Below, one piece after another: positions 36,864-45,506 of a stretch of 64,000 nucleotides of DNA. A program made the translations under genes and the position numbers. Positions within the stretch are counted from its first letter, which is position 1; each line of letters starts with the position of its first letter. The notes under the pieces are model-generated. The model was given only the letters and a program-made list of their open reading frames with translations. It had not been told where the DNA came from and ran no database searches. This DNA is from CAYUQT01 sp964596165 (GTDB lineage Bacteria > Planctomycetota > Phycisphaerae > UBA1845 > JAFGLZ01): NCBI GenBank assembly GCA_964596165.1, contig CAZQTW010000033.1, forward strand, positions 1-64,000, read 5' to 3'.

Positions 36864-37154
36864 ATGCTGGAACTGACGATCAGGTCGGATGGCATCTTCT
36901 TGCGGCTCAAGGTTGTGCCGGGGTCCAGTCGCGATCGCATCGTCGGTGAGCTGGCCGGCGCGCTTAAAGTGACCGTTGCGGCCCCACCCGAAAGGGGGAA
37001 GGCCAACAAGGCCGTTACCCGACTCGTGGCCGAAGCCCTCGGCCTGAGACCCCATCAGGTCGAGGTGATCGGCGGTATCGGTTCACCCAACAAGATAATT
37101 CGTATTGTCGGCGCGGACGAGAAAACGGTCCGGTCCCTTGCGGAAAGGGATTAG
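36864..37154 (+). CDS. DUF167 (YggU-type) family protein
   Basis: A 96-aa cytoplasmic protein of normal family size. The signature is visible: LRLKVVPGSSRDRIVG, LKVTVAAPPERGKANKAV and GGIGSPNKIIRI. The function of the family is unknown; it is a small alpha/beta protein often placed beside unrelated housekeeping genes. It starts 3 bp after the permease stop, so it is part of the same transcript, but this does not imply a role in sugar uptake. Confidence 0.9.
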   Translation: MLELTIRSDGIFLRLKVVPGSSRDRIVGELAGALKVTVAAPPERGKANKAVTRLVAEALGLRPHQVEVIGGIGSPNKIIRIVGADEKTVRSLAERD

Positions 37155-37290
37155 ACCTGCAAATCACACGTCCTCTCGGGTCGAACAGCATCCAACAGCC
37201 TTCATGCCGTCCGGCTCGTTGCCGAAACCGAAGCCCGGTGCTGTCGGGATGGGGTCTTTACGCGCGACGGTCCGAATTGCGGGAAACCAG

Positions 37291-37316
37291 AAACGCGAAC
37301 GACATGGGCCGTTCGC
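37291..37316. terminator. Hairpin between convergent genes
   Basis: ACGCGAACG (37291-37299) pairs perfectly with CGTTCGCGT (37308-37316) around an 8-base loop, in the 199-bp gap between the convergent DUF167 and ThuA-like genes. There is no U-tract on either side, so a Rho-assisted or bidirectional barrier is possible rather than a classic terminator. Confidence 0.45.
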
Positions 37317-37353
37317 GTCTCACGGTATCTCCGAACCTCCGCGACGAGCGCGG

Positions 37354-38094
37354 TCAATCTTTAACCTCACGTCCGGCGGCCCACAGGGCGCCGCGGATCA
37401 GGGTCTTCTGGAACATCGGCTGCTGGCACGCCTTGGGGTCGTGGCCCAGGGCTGAGTAAAAGACCCGACCCTTCTCCCAGGACTTCGTCCACAGGACGGG
37501 CATGAGTTTACCCTTCCACAATGCGTTGGCGAGAACCTTGATCGCCGCCTCGTCATAATTGAGGATGTACTGCTCGTCCGTGATCATGAATTCGGTGATG
37601 TCCTTGGTGATGGGGCTGTCGTTTTCCGTCACGCTGACCTGGTAGGTGCGGTAGGCGGGATGTGTGGTAAAATAGCCGCCGACGAACTTCTTCCACGTGG
37701 CGTCGTCGCGGAACGAGTCTGCTCCGGAATGGAACGTTACGAAGCCCTTGCCCTTGGCGATATGGTCGAGCAGGCCTTGCCGTTGTTCGTCTTTGATCGC
37801 CCCGACGGTCCAGTAGAAGACAACCAGATCGAAGGGTTCGATCCGATCGGCCTTCAGGGCGTCCAAGTCGTTGTTTACCCGCGTGATGTCAAACTTGTTG
37901 GTCTTCTTCAGGAAGTCCTCAACGACATTCCCGATGCCCTTCCAGTCATGGATCTCACCGCCGACCAGGAGCAGCGTCTTGATCTTGCCTTGCTCCTCGG
38001 CGACGGCGTCGCCGCGGGGCGTCGTCAGAAAAACGGCAATCAACCCAAGGGCGATCATTCCGAAGTTTGAACCCGCGAAACCGGCGAATCCCAT
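37354..38094 (-). CDS. Exported ThuA-like domain protein
   Basis: A 246-aa protein of the ThuA/class-I glutamine-amidotransferase-like fold that is abundant in planctomycetes. The signal peptide covers about residues 1-33. Family blocks are TLLLVGGEIHDWKGI, FDLVVFYW, GFVTFHSGADSF, FVGGYFTTHPAY and GRVFYSALGHDP. The start is ATG 38094 with AAAGGAG upstream; an ATG seven codons earlier overlaps that site. ThuA proteins are linked to disaccharide oxidation and breakdown, but the catalytic role is not established. A single gene between two terminator-like hairpins. Confidence 0.85.
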   Translation of the reverse strand: MGFAGFAGSNFGMIALGLIAVFLTTPRGDAVAEEQGKIKTLLLVGGEIHDWKGIGNVVEDFLKKTNKFDITRVNNDLDALKADRIEPFDLVVFYWTVGAIKDEQRQGLLDHIAKGKGFVTFHSGADSFRDDATWKKFVGGYFTTHPAYRTYQVSVTENDSPITKDITEFMITDEQYILNYDEAAIKVLANALWKGKLMPVLWTKSWEKGRVFYSALGHDPKACQQPMFQKTLIRGALWAAGREVKD

Positions 38095-38245
38095 GATGAG
38101 CTCCTTTCTTGTCATTCGGTGTTAACGAACGAATCCATGCGCGACAACCTGGATAGGATAAGCAAATAGGCGGCGCGGTCAAGAACGCACCGGCGCGTCA
38201 AATACGGATGGGATGCCCCCCAGTCTGCTCGCTCCGAAGACAAAA

Positions 38246-38283
38246 CAAGAGTCAGGAACCGTCATCCAGGCTCCTGACTCTTG
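38246..38283 (-). terminator. Intrinsic terminator after the porin gene
   Basis: A perfect 12-bp stem (CAAGAGTCAGGA / TCCTGACTCTTG) with a 14-base loop is followed on the minus strand by TTTTGTCTT. It starts 53 bp after the stop of the porin gene. Confidence 0.85.
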
Positions 38284-38336
38284 AATTCGTGTTGTCGGGC
38301 TCGTACGAATCTGCCTCGACTGCGCCGTGTCCGGGC

Positions 38337-39863
38337 TCAGAACCCGACCTGCAGAATCAGCCGGAATATGGTCAACTCGTCGTTCAGGCTGTAGTTGGGG
38401 CTGCTCGAGATGCCGCCGAGGACTTCGTCGATTCGGATAATGTCCGCCGCGAGCCGGCACGAATAAGTGCCCCATGGGAAGTAGTTGACGCCCACGCCGT
38501 ACTCCCATGAGTTGTCGCCGTCGTTATCCCAGATGCCCGCGATGCGCCCGGCCACCTCGAACTTCTTGGGCACAATGAAGTATCCCACCTGGATGTGGCC
38601 GCCCTGCTGATGTGTCGAGTCGTTGCTCGCGGTTCGGAGTTCCCACTGGCTGTATTCGCTCTCGGGATCAATCGTTCGGAGGTAGTACTCCGCCATGATG
38701 CTCAGGCCGCGATACTTGAACGCGGTGTCATACGCGAAGGTAAAATACTGCGTTCCCAGATCGCTGATCTTCTCGGTTCCACCGATGCCCCGACCGCTTC
38801 GGATCCTGTCGGGCACGGCGGCGTATAGCGGCGGGGGACCGCCGGTTCCACTGTCGCCGTTGTTGTCGTTAAACAGGAAACTGAGGCCCATCCGCCACTC
38901 CGGATCCTTGTGGTAGGCCAGGTCTGACTCGATGTAGCCCACTCGGCTTTCGACCAGACTGTTGCCCTGGCCGAGCAGATAGTAGGCCACTCGGGCATAG
39001 TAGCCGAAGTTGGTGTCCAGTTGGTTCTGGCTGGGGCTGTCGTTGGGGTTCAGGATTCCGTTTACGATACCCGCAAAATACGTCATCTTGTTGTTGAACA
39101 AATTACCGTGGGCCAGGATGCCCATGGTGCGATCAAACCCGAATGCATACTGATCCATCGAACGGTCGACAAGCTGGAGGATCCCGCCGGCTGTCATCGA
39201 TTGTCCGCCAAAAGGCGGCTGGAATACGCCTGCCTTGATGTACTGGTCCTTCAGGTACATCACGTCGACGTTCGCCCAGTAGGTGAACCACCGCCCGTCC
39301 TCCGTGAGTCCGGACGAACTAACACCCGTCGTGCCGCCGTCCACCATGATCTGGTACTGGACCTTGGGCGAGTGGATCTGTCCGGTGAAGATCAAGAAGA
39401 GCCGTTCGACCTCGAACGCATTGATATCATCGCGCTTTTGACGACCTTGTCGCGTCGGGTTGTCGGTCTGTCGGGCGGCGAGGTCATACCTGACCTGCAT
39501 TGAACCGCGGATTCCCATCGTAAAGCTCTGGTCCGCCGCCTCCATGTAGAAGCCCCGTTTGGGATCGTAGCCGCCCGAGACCGCCGCCGGATAGAGAGCC
39601 TCTCGGAAGGACGCGTCCTGCATCAACTCAGCAACGACCTTACGGACCTCGGCTACCCGATCCTCCGTCGGACAAGGGGTCGTGACACGGTCGGTCCGCG
39701 TCTTCAACTCTGCGAGCTTCTGAGACTGCTCAGCGGCCATCTTCTCAAGTCGCTCAACGCGCGCGAGCGCGCCCGCGTCGGAATTGATCGCGACCTGCTG
39801 AGCTGAAGCCGAGAAGACCAGACCTACGCCCACCATGGCTGCAAAAATGGCTAGCCGAACCAT
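38337..39863 (-). CDS. Outer-membrane porin, OprP/phosphate-selective type
   Basis: A 508-aa outer-membrane protein. ATG 39863 has GGGAGGCGG upstream and opens a signal peptide ending at SASAQQ. A short coiled coil (ARVERLEKMAAEQSQKLAEL, residues about 34-53) precedes the barrel, as in trimeric porins that anchor to the cell wall. The rest alternates polar and aromatic residues in beta-strand rhythm (FGYYARVAYYLLGQ, QYFTFAYDTAFKYRGL) and ends in Phe. OprP-like members pass anions or small solutes. It is a clear sign of a Gram-negative-type outer membrane. Transcribed alone, with a terminator at 38246-38283. Confidence 0.85.
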   Translation of the reverse strand: MVRLAIFAAMVGVGLVFSASAQQVAINSDAGALARVERLEKMAAEQSQKLAELKTRTDRVTTPCPTEDRVAEVRKVVAELMQDASFREALYPAAVSGGYDPKRGFYMEAADQSFTMGIRGSMQVRYDLAARQTDNPTRQGRQKRDDINAFEVERLFLIFTGQIHSPKVQYQIMVDGGTTGVSSSGLTEDGRWFTYWANVDVMYLKDQYIKAGVFQPPFGGQSMTAGGILQLVDRSMDQYAFGFDRTMGILAHGNLFNNKMTYFAGIVNGILNPNDSPSQNQLDTNFGYYARVAYYLLGQGNSLVESRVGYIESDLAYHKDPEWRMGLSFLFNDNNGDSGTGGPPPLYAAVPDRIRSGRGIGGTEKISDLGTQYFTFAYDTAFKYRGLSIMAEYYLRTIDPESEYSQWELRTASNDSTHQQGGHIQVGYFIVPKKFEVAGRIAGIWDNDGDNSWEYGVGVNYFPWGTYSCRLAADIIRIDEVLGGISSSPNYSLNDELTIFRLILQVGF

Positions 39864-40122
39864 AGCCGCCTCCCTGCGCGAGACACAGGTATTGAAGTGT
39901 ACCTGCCGAACCGTTCCCTAGCTCCTGCCAGGGTATTCGATCGTCGGCTCGACCAAAGCGGATTAGACTACCTTCATAAGAACCACCCGCGCAAATGGTC
40001 CCGATGAAGTTATCGGACTGATGAATACCCTGACTTTCGTCTTACGTCAAGCATATTCTTGCAATTATGTGGTCTCGACATCTCAGAACGCGCGAGTACG
40101 GGTGGGATTGGCCGGAAACAGG

Positions 40123-41955
40123 CTAGTATTGAGATCGTTTTTGGCGAATTATGACAAGGAGTAGGTTTATCATGAGTAGGCCCCCCAAGGAGGTGCCGCC
40201 GGAACACGCCCCTGGAAACATCGAAGGTTTTCGACCCGGTCCCGACACTGGCCGTATCGACAGGCCGACGTCATATTGGGCAACCAGACCTGTCCGGCCC
40301 GTTCCAAAGTAGGTGAACTTTGCGTAGTACCTGCCCGGGGTTGCTGTGCGGGAGATGCTCGGGAGTTCTCCTGTGCCCCCGCCGGTGTCATTTTCGAGTT
40401 CATTCAGATTGGCGTCGTATAGCCGGAGTTGAACCCCATCGCCTGCAAAGTGTAAGGTACGGCGTGCGAAGACATTGACTTCCGCCTCCGCTGTGACCTC
40501 AAATTGGATCCAATCCACGTCACCCTGCGGGCTGATACTGTGCGTCTGTTCACCTCCGTCGGTGATAGGAGTTGCCTGGGCAAGACTGTCATCGGGTTCG
40601 TAGTCGTCTTGACCGACTATCCTAATCTCAAGAGAGGCGACAGTAACGCCTCCCTGAGGTTGCGCGACGTACTTGGCGTACACCGTGACAGTCTCAGACC
40701 CGTAGATGGCCGCGTAGTCGCACAAAAGACGCCCCGGCTTGGCGGCGTCAAAGTGGCAGTGGGGCGTCTGGCCCGCCTCCCATAAGACGCGATTCGTTAC
40801 CTCCACCACAGCCCCATCGCTGTACGTCGCCTGGGCAAGGTATTGTTCGGCGGTCCCTCTGGGAAGCAGGGCCGCTCCCCGAATGGCCAAGCCCGTTATC
40901 ACAGGAGACTTGAGGAGCAGACGCTTGGTGGCCGATAGGGTGACGCCGTTGTTCGTGTAGCTTGCAGAAATCGTTGCGTACTGATCAACACCGGATTCGT
41001 TTGTGTTTGTCAATGTTCCATGCACGGCGGGATCGAACCGGCAGAACGGCGATGCGCCGTCGTCCCACAAGGACTCGGCCGTGACGTTCGTGCTGGTCCC
41101 GTCGCTCCAATTCGCCAAGACCTCATACCGGACCGTGGCGTGGGGAACGAGGACCTCCTCACCGAGGATGCCCAAGCCAACAACGGTAGCCAACTTCGGG
41201 ATGCTCACCACGATTATGGTCTTTTCCGATCGCAGCCTTCCGGTACCGGGATCGTATTCGGCGGCAATCGTTGCCTGTTGACTAACGCCGGTGGTGTTTG
41301 TGTTGACCAACCGCCCATTGATGTAGGGGTCGAACTTGCAGAGGGCCGATCCGCCGTCCGTCCAGACCGCGATTTCAGTTATGTCTGTCGTTGTTCCATC
41401 GCTCCAACTCGCGATGGCTTGGTATTGGGCCGCGCCGAGATCTGGGAGAAGCTCAGCTCCAAGAACGATCAGACCGACTATCGTTGCCGGTCTCGGTCCG
41501 CTCTCCAACACAATGGTCTTCTCGGCCTGGAGCATGACGGTGCCGGTGTTATACTCAGCATGAATGGTTGCCGAGTGATCGGTCTTTGTGTCGTTCGTGT
41601 TGTTCAGTCGCCCCTTTACGCCAGGGTCAAATTCGCAGTAGGGCGAACCATGGTCCGTCCAAATGACTTTCTCCGTCACGTCGACCCGCCGTCCGTCCTC
41701 CAGGATCCCGTAGGCCGAATACGTGCCGGAGGCGCCCTCAGCGATTCGGTCATTTCCCTCGATGATCATTCCAATCCAACATGGCGGTCCGTCCACGAAT
41801 TTCGTCAGGTAAGGGACGTCCTCTGATTGTCCCCCGGCAAACGCAGCCGTCGAACTGGCCAGGAGTAGGACGATGGCAGATAGGTGTGCGGAAATCGCAA
41901 TAGTCTGACCGGCGGTGAGCACGGTAGCCGGTATTGCAGATCTGATGATGCGCAC
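40123..41955 (-). CDS. Surface protein: four Ig-like repeats, PPC domain, C-terminal membrane anchor
   Basis: A protein of about 610 aa. The start is uncertain; GTG 41955 places a signal peptide (SAHLSAIVLLLASSTAAFA) at the N-terminus, while GTG 42078 is also open. Four tandem repeats of about 92 residues follow, each with a G-x-x-I-x-G start, WSDGT-like and VWTDGG-like strands and one Cys in a C-x-F-D context (YCEFDP, LCKFDP, FCRFDP, HCHFDA). They resemble bacterial Ig-like (BIG) domains. Then comes a pre-peptidase C-terminal type domain (DDYEPDDSLAQATPI ... GDVDWIQFEV). The end is a hydrophobic span (LGGLLMINLLLVII) plus basic RQKR, a sorting or anchor signal. Probably an exported adhesion or scaffold protein. 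Confidence 0.7.
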   Translation of the reverse strand: MRIIRSAIPATVLTAGQTIAISAHLSAIVLLLASSTAAFAGGQSEDVPYLTKFVDGPPCWIGMIIEGNDRIAEGASGTYSAYGILEDGRRVDVTEKVIWTDHGSPYCEFDPGVKGRLNNTNDTKTDHSATIHAEYNTGTVMLQAEKTIVLESGPRPATIVGLIVLGAELLPDLGAAQYQAIASWSDGTTTDITEIAVWTDGGSALCKFDPYINGRLVNTNTTGVSQQATIAAEYDPGTGRLRSEKTIIVVSIPKLATVVGLGILGEEVLVPHATVRYEVLANWSDGTSTNVTAESLWDDGASPFCRFDPAVHGTLTNTNESGVDQYATISASYTNNGVTLSATKRLLLKSPVITGLAIRGAALLPRGTAEQYLAQATYSDGAVVEVTNRVLWEAGQTPHCHFDAAKPGRLLCDYAAIYGSETVTVYAKYVAQPQGGVTVASLEIRIVGQDDYEPDDSLAQATPITDGGEQTHSISPQGDVDWIQFEVTAEAEVNVFARRTLHFAGDGVQLRLYDANLNELENDTGGGTGELPSISRTATPGRYYAKFTYFGTGRTGLVAQYDVGLSIRPVSGPGRKPSMFPGACSGGTSLGGLLMINLLLVIIRQKRSQY

Positions 41956-42612
41956 CTTGTCTGGGCCATCCCGTGCGGCACACGAGGCGGTCCGCCATGC
42001 TGCCCTGCTTCTCAGGCCGGTTCTTGGCAACCTCATCTGTCTGGCCTCGTCGACTCGAAACGTCCCGGTTCCGGCCACCTATCCGGATGAGTTGCCCTCC
42101 GATGGCAAATGGCAAACGGAATGACTGCCAAGAGACTAGAATTGCACGCCTTGGCGCTATCTCGGATCGCGGCGAAAAATGGTGTCTTTCCCGTTTTCCT
42201 TTCTTCCATGGGTCTTTCGGGTACTTAGGTGCGCCAAGTGTGTCGGTTCTGGCCCACCTTGCCGCACTAAACATTGTAGCGGTCCACCCTGCCCGGACCA
42301 AGTGGATACTTTGCAGGGCCTCGCCAATAGTCGCAGTGGGGCTTCAACTCAGGGGCTTACGTCCTTTGGCTTCCGACCGGGCTACTGGCGATGGCATGCT
42401 TGACAAACGGAGACCCCAAGAACGGATTCTACTGGTTGCGGCGCAATAAAATAGATCCTTCCTTCCACGCGGACCGGCATCTGTCTGGGCCGGCGTGCGA
42501 GCGGAAGGAGAACGACTCGGAGTTTTTCTTGATGGAATTGTCGCCAGACCAGTAGAATGCGAAGCCGCTCATTTCGGTATGCCCTGGAGTCAATGAGAAA
42601 GGGAACGATCTG
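41956..42612. other. Intergenic, 657 bp, no gene supported
   Basis: This holds the upstream region of the minus-strand surface-protein gene (including its possible GTG start at 42078) and the leader of the plus-strand accessory peptide. Frames here are short or antisense and lack start sites. An 11-bp inverted repeat (42426-42436 and 42548-42558) is the only structure noted and could be chance. Confidence 0.5.
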
Positions 42613-42786
42613 ATGTTGGGAATAGAGGACAAATACGTCTCGGCAGCCTATCTCCTGTGCGTTGCCAGCTCTGCTTTGTGCGTGGTGTACGGATTGTTCA
42701 ACTGGAACAGGGGCGATGAGGAGGTCAAGCAGGAGGACATTCAATGGGCCGCTGAGGAACAGAAGGTCGAAGAGGAAGCACCCTGA
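42613..42786 (+). CDS. Symporter small accessory protein
   Basis: A 57-aa membrane peptide. ATG 42613 has AAAGGGA upstream. It begins MLGIEDKYVSAAYLLC, has one span (LLCVASSALCVVYGLF) and continues NWNRGDEEVKQEDIQWAAEE with an acidic tail. This is the pattern of the small accessory proteins that accompany sodium:solute symporters (MLGI start, Y-L-L-C in the span, G-x-x-N-W-N-x-G after it). Those are normally directly in front of the symporter gene. Here the symporter is 6 kb downstream at 48779, with iorAB, two acyl-CoA ligases and the ACT gene between. It most likely stabilises or regulates that symporter in the inner membrane. Confidence 0.8.
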   Translation: MLGIEDKYVSAAYLLCVASSALCVVYGLFNWNRGDEEVKQEDIQWAAEEQKVEEEAP

Positions 42787-43230
42787 TCACCCGGACCTGC
42801 AGTTCCGCAGAGGATCGTCATGTCGCATGCGGGACGGTCAAAGATAGGAGGGCGTTTCACGACGCTCGCCCGAACCGGCCGGGGGTGGCTCCACGGGGCG
42901 TTGCACTGCCGCCGTCGATTCATGTGGCGAATGTGATGAGTCGGGCCACGAAACCGCCGTCGGAATCGCATCCGGAGAAGTGTCTTGGTGGGGTCAAAGG
43001 CGACGCTAAGAGGCGTTAAGTCCGGGGATACCGCCAGCGACGTAAACGAAGCAAGCCATTGCATTCGGCCGGTTTTCTGCTATGAGTTCTTTCCTAGAGT
43101 GGGGTTGGTCGTGGGGCAGGCACGTCGGCGTCGGCCATCCTCGTCTCGGCCCTGACTCCGGGAGTGTTCGAGGGCGTGGGGTGGCTGGGGGGGACATCCC
43201 CCGGGGCTGTCGTTTTTGGCGGGGTTGTCG
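42787..43230. other. Intergenic, 444 bp, upstream of iorA
   Basis: No gene is supported. It contains only short frames without ribosome sites. It should hold the iorA promoter or an untranslated leader if transcription starts ahead of the accessory peptide; no clear -35/-10 pair or known riboswitch was recognised. Confidence 0.5.
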
Positions 43231-44838
43231 ATGACTCAATCGAATCGCATGTTGCTGTTCGGAAATGAGGCCGTGGCCCAGGCGGCGAAGGATGCGGGTG
43301 TGGCCTTCGGGGCCGGCTATCCGGGGACGCCTTCGACGGAGATTCTGGAGCATTTCTCGTCGATCGGCGGTCACGCGCAATGGTCGCCCAATGAAAAAGT
43401 CGCATTCGAGGTGGCGCTGGGCGCGGCGTTCGGCGGCGCCAGGGCGATGGCCACCATGAAGCACGTCGGGTTGAACGTGGCGGCCGATCCGTTCTTCACG
43501 GCGGCGTACACAGGTGTCAAGGGCGCCTTCGTCGTCGTGTCGGCCGACGATCCCAGCATGCACTCGAGTCAAAACGAGCAGGACAACCGGCACTATGCGC
43601 GAGCGGCGGCCGTGCCGATGCTCGAGCCGTCCGATTCGCAGGAAGCGTACGACTTCATGATCGAGGCGATCGAGATCTCCGAACGATGGGGCATTCCGGT
43701 CATGCTTCGACTGACCACGCGGATCTGTCATTCACGAACGACGGTCTGTCGGCGCGAACTGCCGGCGCCTCCCGCGCCTCACTTCGAGCACGACATCCAA
43801 GGTCGGGTGATGATTCCCGGCTACGCCCGACCGGCCCATCGCCGGCTGCGAGCCAAGATCGCCCAGATCAAGGAATGGAACGAAGTCTCGCCCATCAATC
43901 GGCGAATCGCCCGGGACACGTCGCTCGGGATCATCACGTCGGGCGTGGCGTACATGCATGCGCGAGAGGCCGCCCCCCAGGCCAGTTTCCTCAAGTTGGG
44001 GATGACGTATCCCTTGCCCATCGAGATGATCCGCTCCTTCGCCGCCGGTGTGCGTCGGTGCGTCATCATCGAAGAAGGCGATCCCTATCTCGTCGAGTCT
44101 ATTGCCTCCGCCGGGATCAAGGTCGAGGGCAAGGCGGAGGTCTTCCGCTTCAACGAACTGAATGTCGGGCGGGTTCGTCGCATACTGGCCGGTGACACCG
44201 AAGAGAAGGTCAGTCCGCCTGCCGGAAAGCCGCCGCAACTGTGCGTCGGCTGTCCCCACCGGACGGTGTTCGAAATCCTCGGTAAGTTGGACTGTATTGT
44301 CGCAGGCGACATCGGGTGCTACACGCTGGCGGTCCTTCCTCCATATAAGGCGATGGACAGTTGCGTGTGCATGGGCGCGAGCGTCGGTGTCGGATTGGGG
44401 CTCCGGCATGTCCTGCCGAGGGACGAGGCCAAACGGGTGGTGAGCGTGGTCGGTGACAGCACCTTCGTACACGGTGGAATTACCGGCATGGTCGAAATGA
44501 TCTACAATCCGCCGCCCACCGGCCATGTCCTCATGATCCTGGACAATCAGACGACCGCGATGACGGGGCTACAGGAGCACCCGGGCACCGGTCGGACGCT
44601 CGATCACAAGCCGACGGGCAAGGTCGTCTTCGAGGATCTTGCCCGAACGCTGGGCATCAAGAACGTGTATGTTACCGACCCGACGAAAGACCCGGGGACG
44701 TTCGAACGTCTGGTGGTGGACTCCCTGGCAAAGGAAGAGTTGACGTTGATCGTGGTGCGTCGTCCGTGCCTGTTGGCCGCCAAGGCGATTCGGGAGTTGG
44801 AACGGGCCGCGCAAGGGGGTACCCAGCATGCCGAATGA
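43231..44838 (+). CDS. iorA: Indolepyruvate ferredoxin oxidoreductase, alpha subunit, without C-terminal ferredoxin domain
   Basis: A 535-aa TPP enzyme that oxidatively decarboxylates aryl pyruvates (from Trp, Phe, Tyr) to aryl-acetyl-CoA, reducing ferredoxin. N-terminal LFGNEAVAQAAKDAGVAFGAGYPGTPSTEI, central CVGCPHRTVFEIL and GDIGCYTLAVLPP, and the TPP/Mg site GDSTFVHGGITGMVEMIYN...DNQTTAMTGLQEHPGTG are all present. Classical IorA is about 600-650 aa and ends with two C-x2-C-x2-C-x3-C ferredoxin motifs. This protein stops just after RRPCLLAAKAIRELERAA, so that module is absent, and no small ferredoxin gene is adjacent. Start ATG 43231 (a TTG lies five codons upstream). It overlaps iorB by 11 bp. 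Confidence 0.92.
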   Translation: MTQSNRMLLFGNEAVAQAAKDAGVAFGAGYPGTPSTEILEHFSSIGGHAQWSPNEKVAFEVALGAAFGGARAMATMKHVGLNVAADPFFTAAYTGVKGAFVVVSADDPSMHSSQNEQDNRHYARAAAVPMLEPSDSQEAYDFMIEAIEISERWGIPVMLRLTTRICHSRTTVCRRELPAPPAPHFEHDIQGRVMIPGYARPAHRRLRAKIAQIKEWNEVSPINRRIARDTSLGIITSGVAYMHAREAAPQASFLKLGMTYPLPIEMIRSFAAGVRRCVIIEEGDPYLVESIASAGIKVEGKAEVFRFNELNVGRVRRILAGDTEEKVSPPAGKPPQLCVGCPHRTVFEILGKLDCIVAGDIGCYTLAVLPPYKAMDSCVCMGASVGVGLGLRHVLPRDEAKRVVSVVGDSTFVHGGITGMVEMIYNPPPTGHVLMILDNQTTAMTGLQEHPGTGRTLDHKPTGKVVFEDLARTLGIKNVYVTDPTKDPGTFERLVVDSLAKEELTLIVVRRPCLLAAKAIRELERAAQGGTQHAE

Positions 44839-45313
44839 GGTAACGAACGTTATCATCGCCGGGTTGGGCGGACAGGGGGCCATCAAGGCGTCCGACATCC
44901 TGGCCGAGGTGGCGTTTGCCGCGGGCCTCGATGTGAAGAAGAGCGAAATCCACGGTATGAGTCAACGAGGCGGATCCGTTTCAAGCGAGGTTCGCTTCGG
45001 GACCGAGGTCCTCAGTCCGATGGTGCCCCCCGGCGAGGCGGACTACCTGATTGTGTTGGACCCGGGTGAGGTGGAGGTCAACCGATCCAATCTGCGGGCC
45101 GGCGGCGTGTTGATTCATCCGGGTCTGGTTCGTGAGAGCGACCTGTCGAACAAACGGAGCCTGAACGTCGCGCTGCTGGGTGTCCTGAGCGCGTATCTGC
45201 CTTTCGACAAGTCGCTCTGGGTGGAGGCCATTCGCGCGAACCTGGCCGAGAAGCTGCACGAAGCCAATCTACAGGCCTTTGAGGTCGGTCGGTCGGCGGC
45301 AAAAGCCAAGTAG
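44828..45313 (+). CDS. iorB: Indolepyruvate ferredoxin oxidoreductase, beta subunit
   Basis: A 161-aa protein, a little shorter than most IorB (about 190). The signature VIIAGLGGQGAIKASDIL and SEIHGMSQRGGSVSSEVRFG of the gamma-type 2-oxoacid oxidoreductase fold is clear. It pairs with IorA to bind CoA and complete the enzyme. It overlaps the end of iorA and is followed at once by an intrinsic terminator, so iorAB form a transcription unit with a defined end. Confidence 0.93.
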   Translation: MPNEVTNVIIAGLGGQGAIKASDILAEVAFAAGLDVKKSEIHGMSQRGGSVSSEVRFGTEVLSPMVPPGEADYLIVLDPGEVEVNRSNLRAGGVLIHPGLVRESDLSNKRSLNVALLGVLSAYLPFDKSLWVEAIRANLAEKLHEANLQAFEVGRSAAKAK

Positions 45314-45319
45314 AAGCAG

Positions 45320-45349
45320 GGCCGGGTCGATTGGGATGCGGACCCGGCC
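45320..45349 (+). terminator. Intrinsic terminator after iorB
   Basis: A 9-bp perfect stem (GGCCGGGTC / GACCCGGCC) with a 12-base loop, followed by GCTTGTTCTTT. It starts 7 bp after the iorB stop, so the ligase-ACT-ligase-symporter genes probably have their own promoter in 45350-45506 or rely on read-through. Confidence 0.7.
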
Positions 45350-45506
45350 GCTTGTTCTTTAGAGGCGAGCAGTCGCGCCGGAACGTACGGGGCGCGGTGG
45401 CGCATCCGACGGCTCTGTGATAAGCGGATGCCGTTAGGTGCGGCCGGGCGAAAAACGGTGGCTGTCTGGGTTACGAGTCGGCAATCAGAAGAAGAGAGCA
45501 CATCCC

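Noticed and set aside
42426..42558. 11-bp perfect inverted repeat (ATTCTACTGGT / ACCAGTAGAAT) 111 bp apart
   Set aside because: Could mark insertion-element ends, but nothing between them encodes a transposase and no target duplication is visible; chance is plausible.
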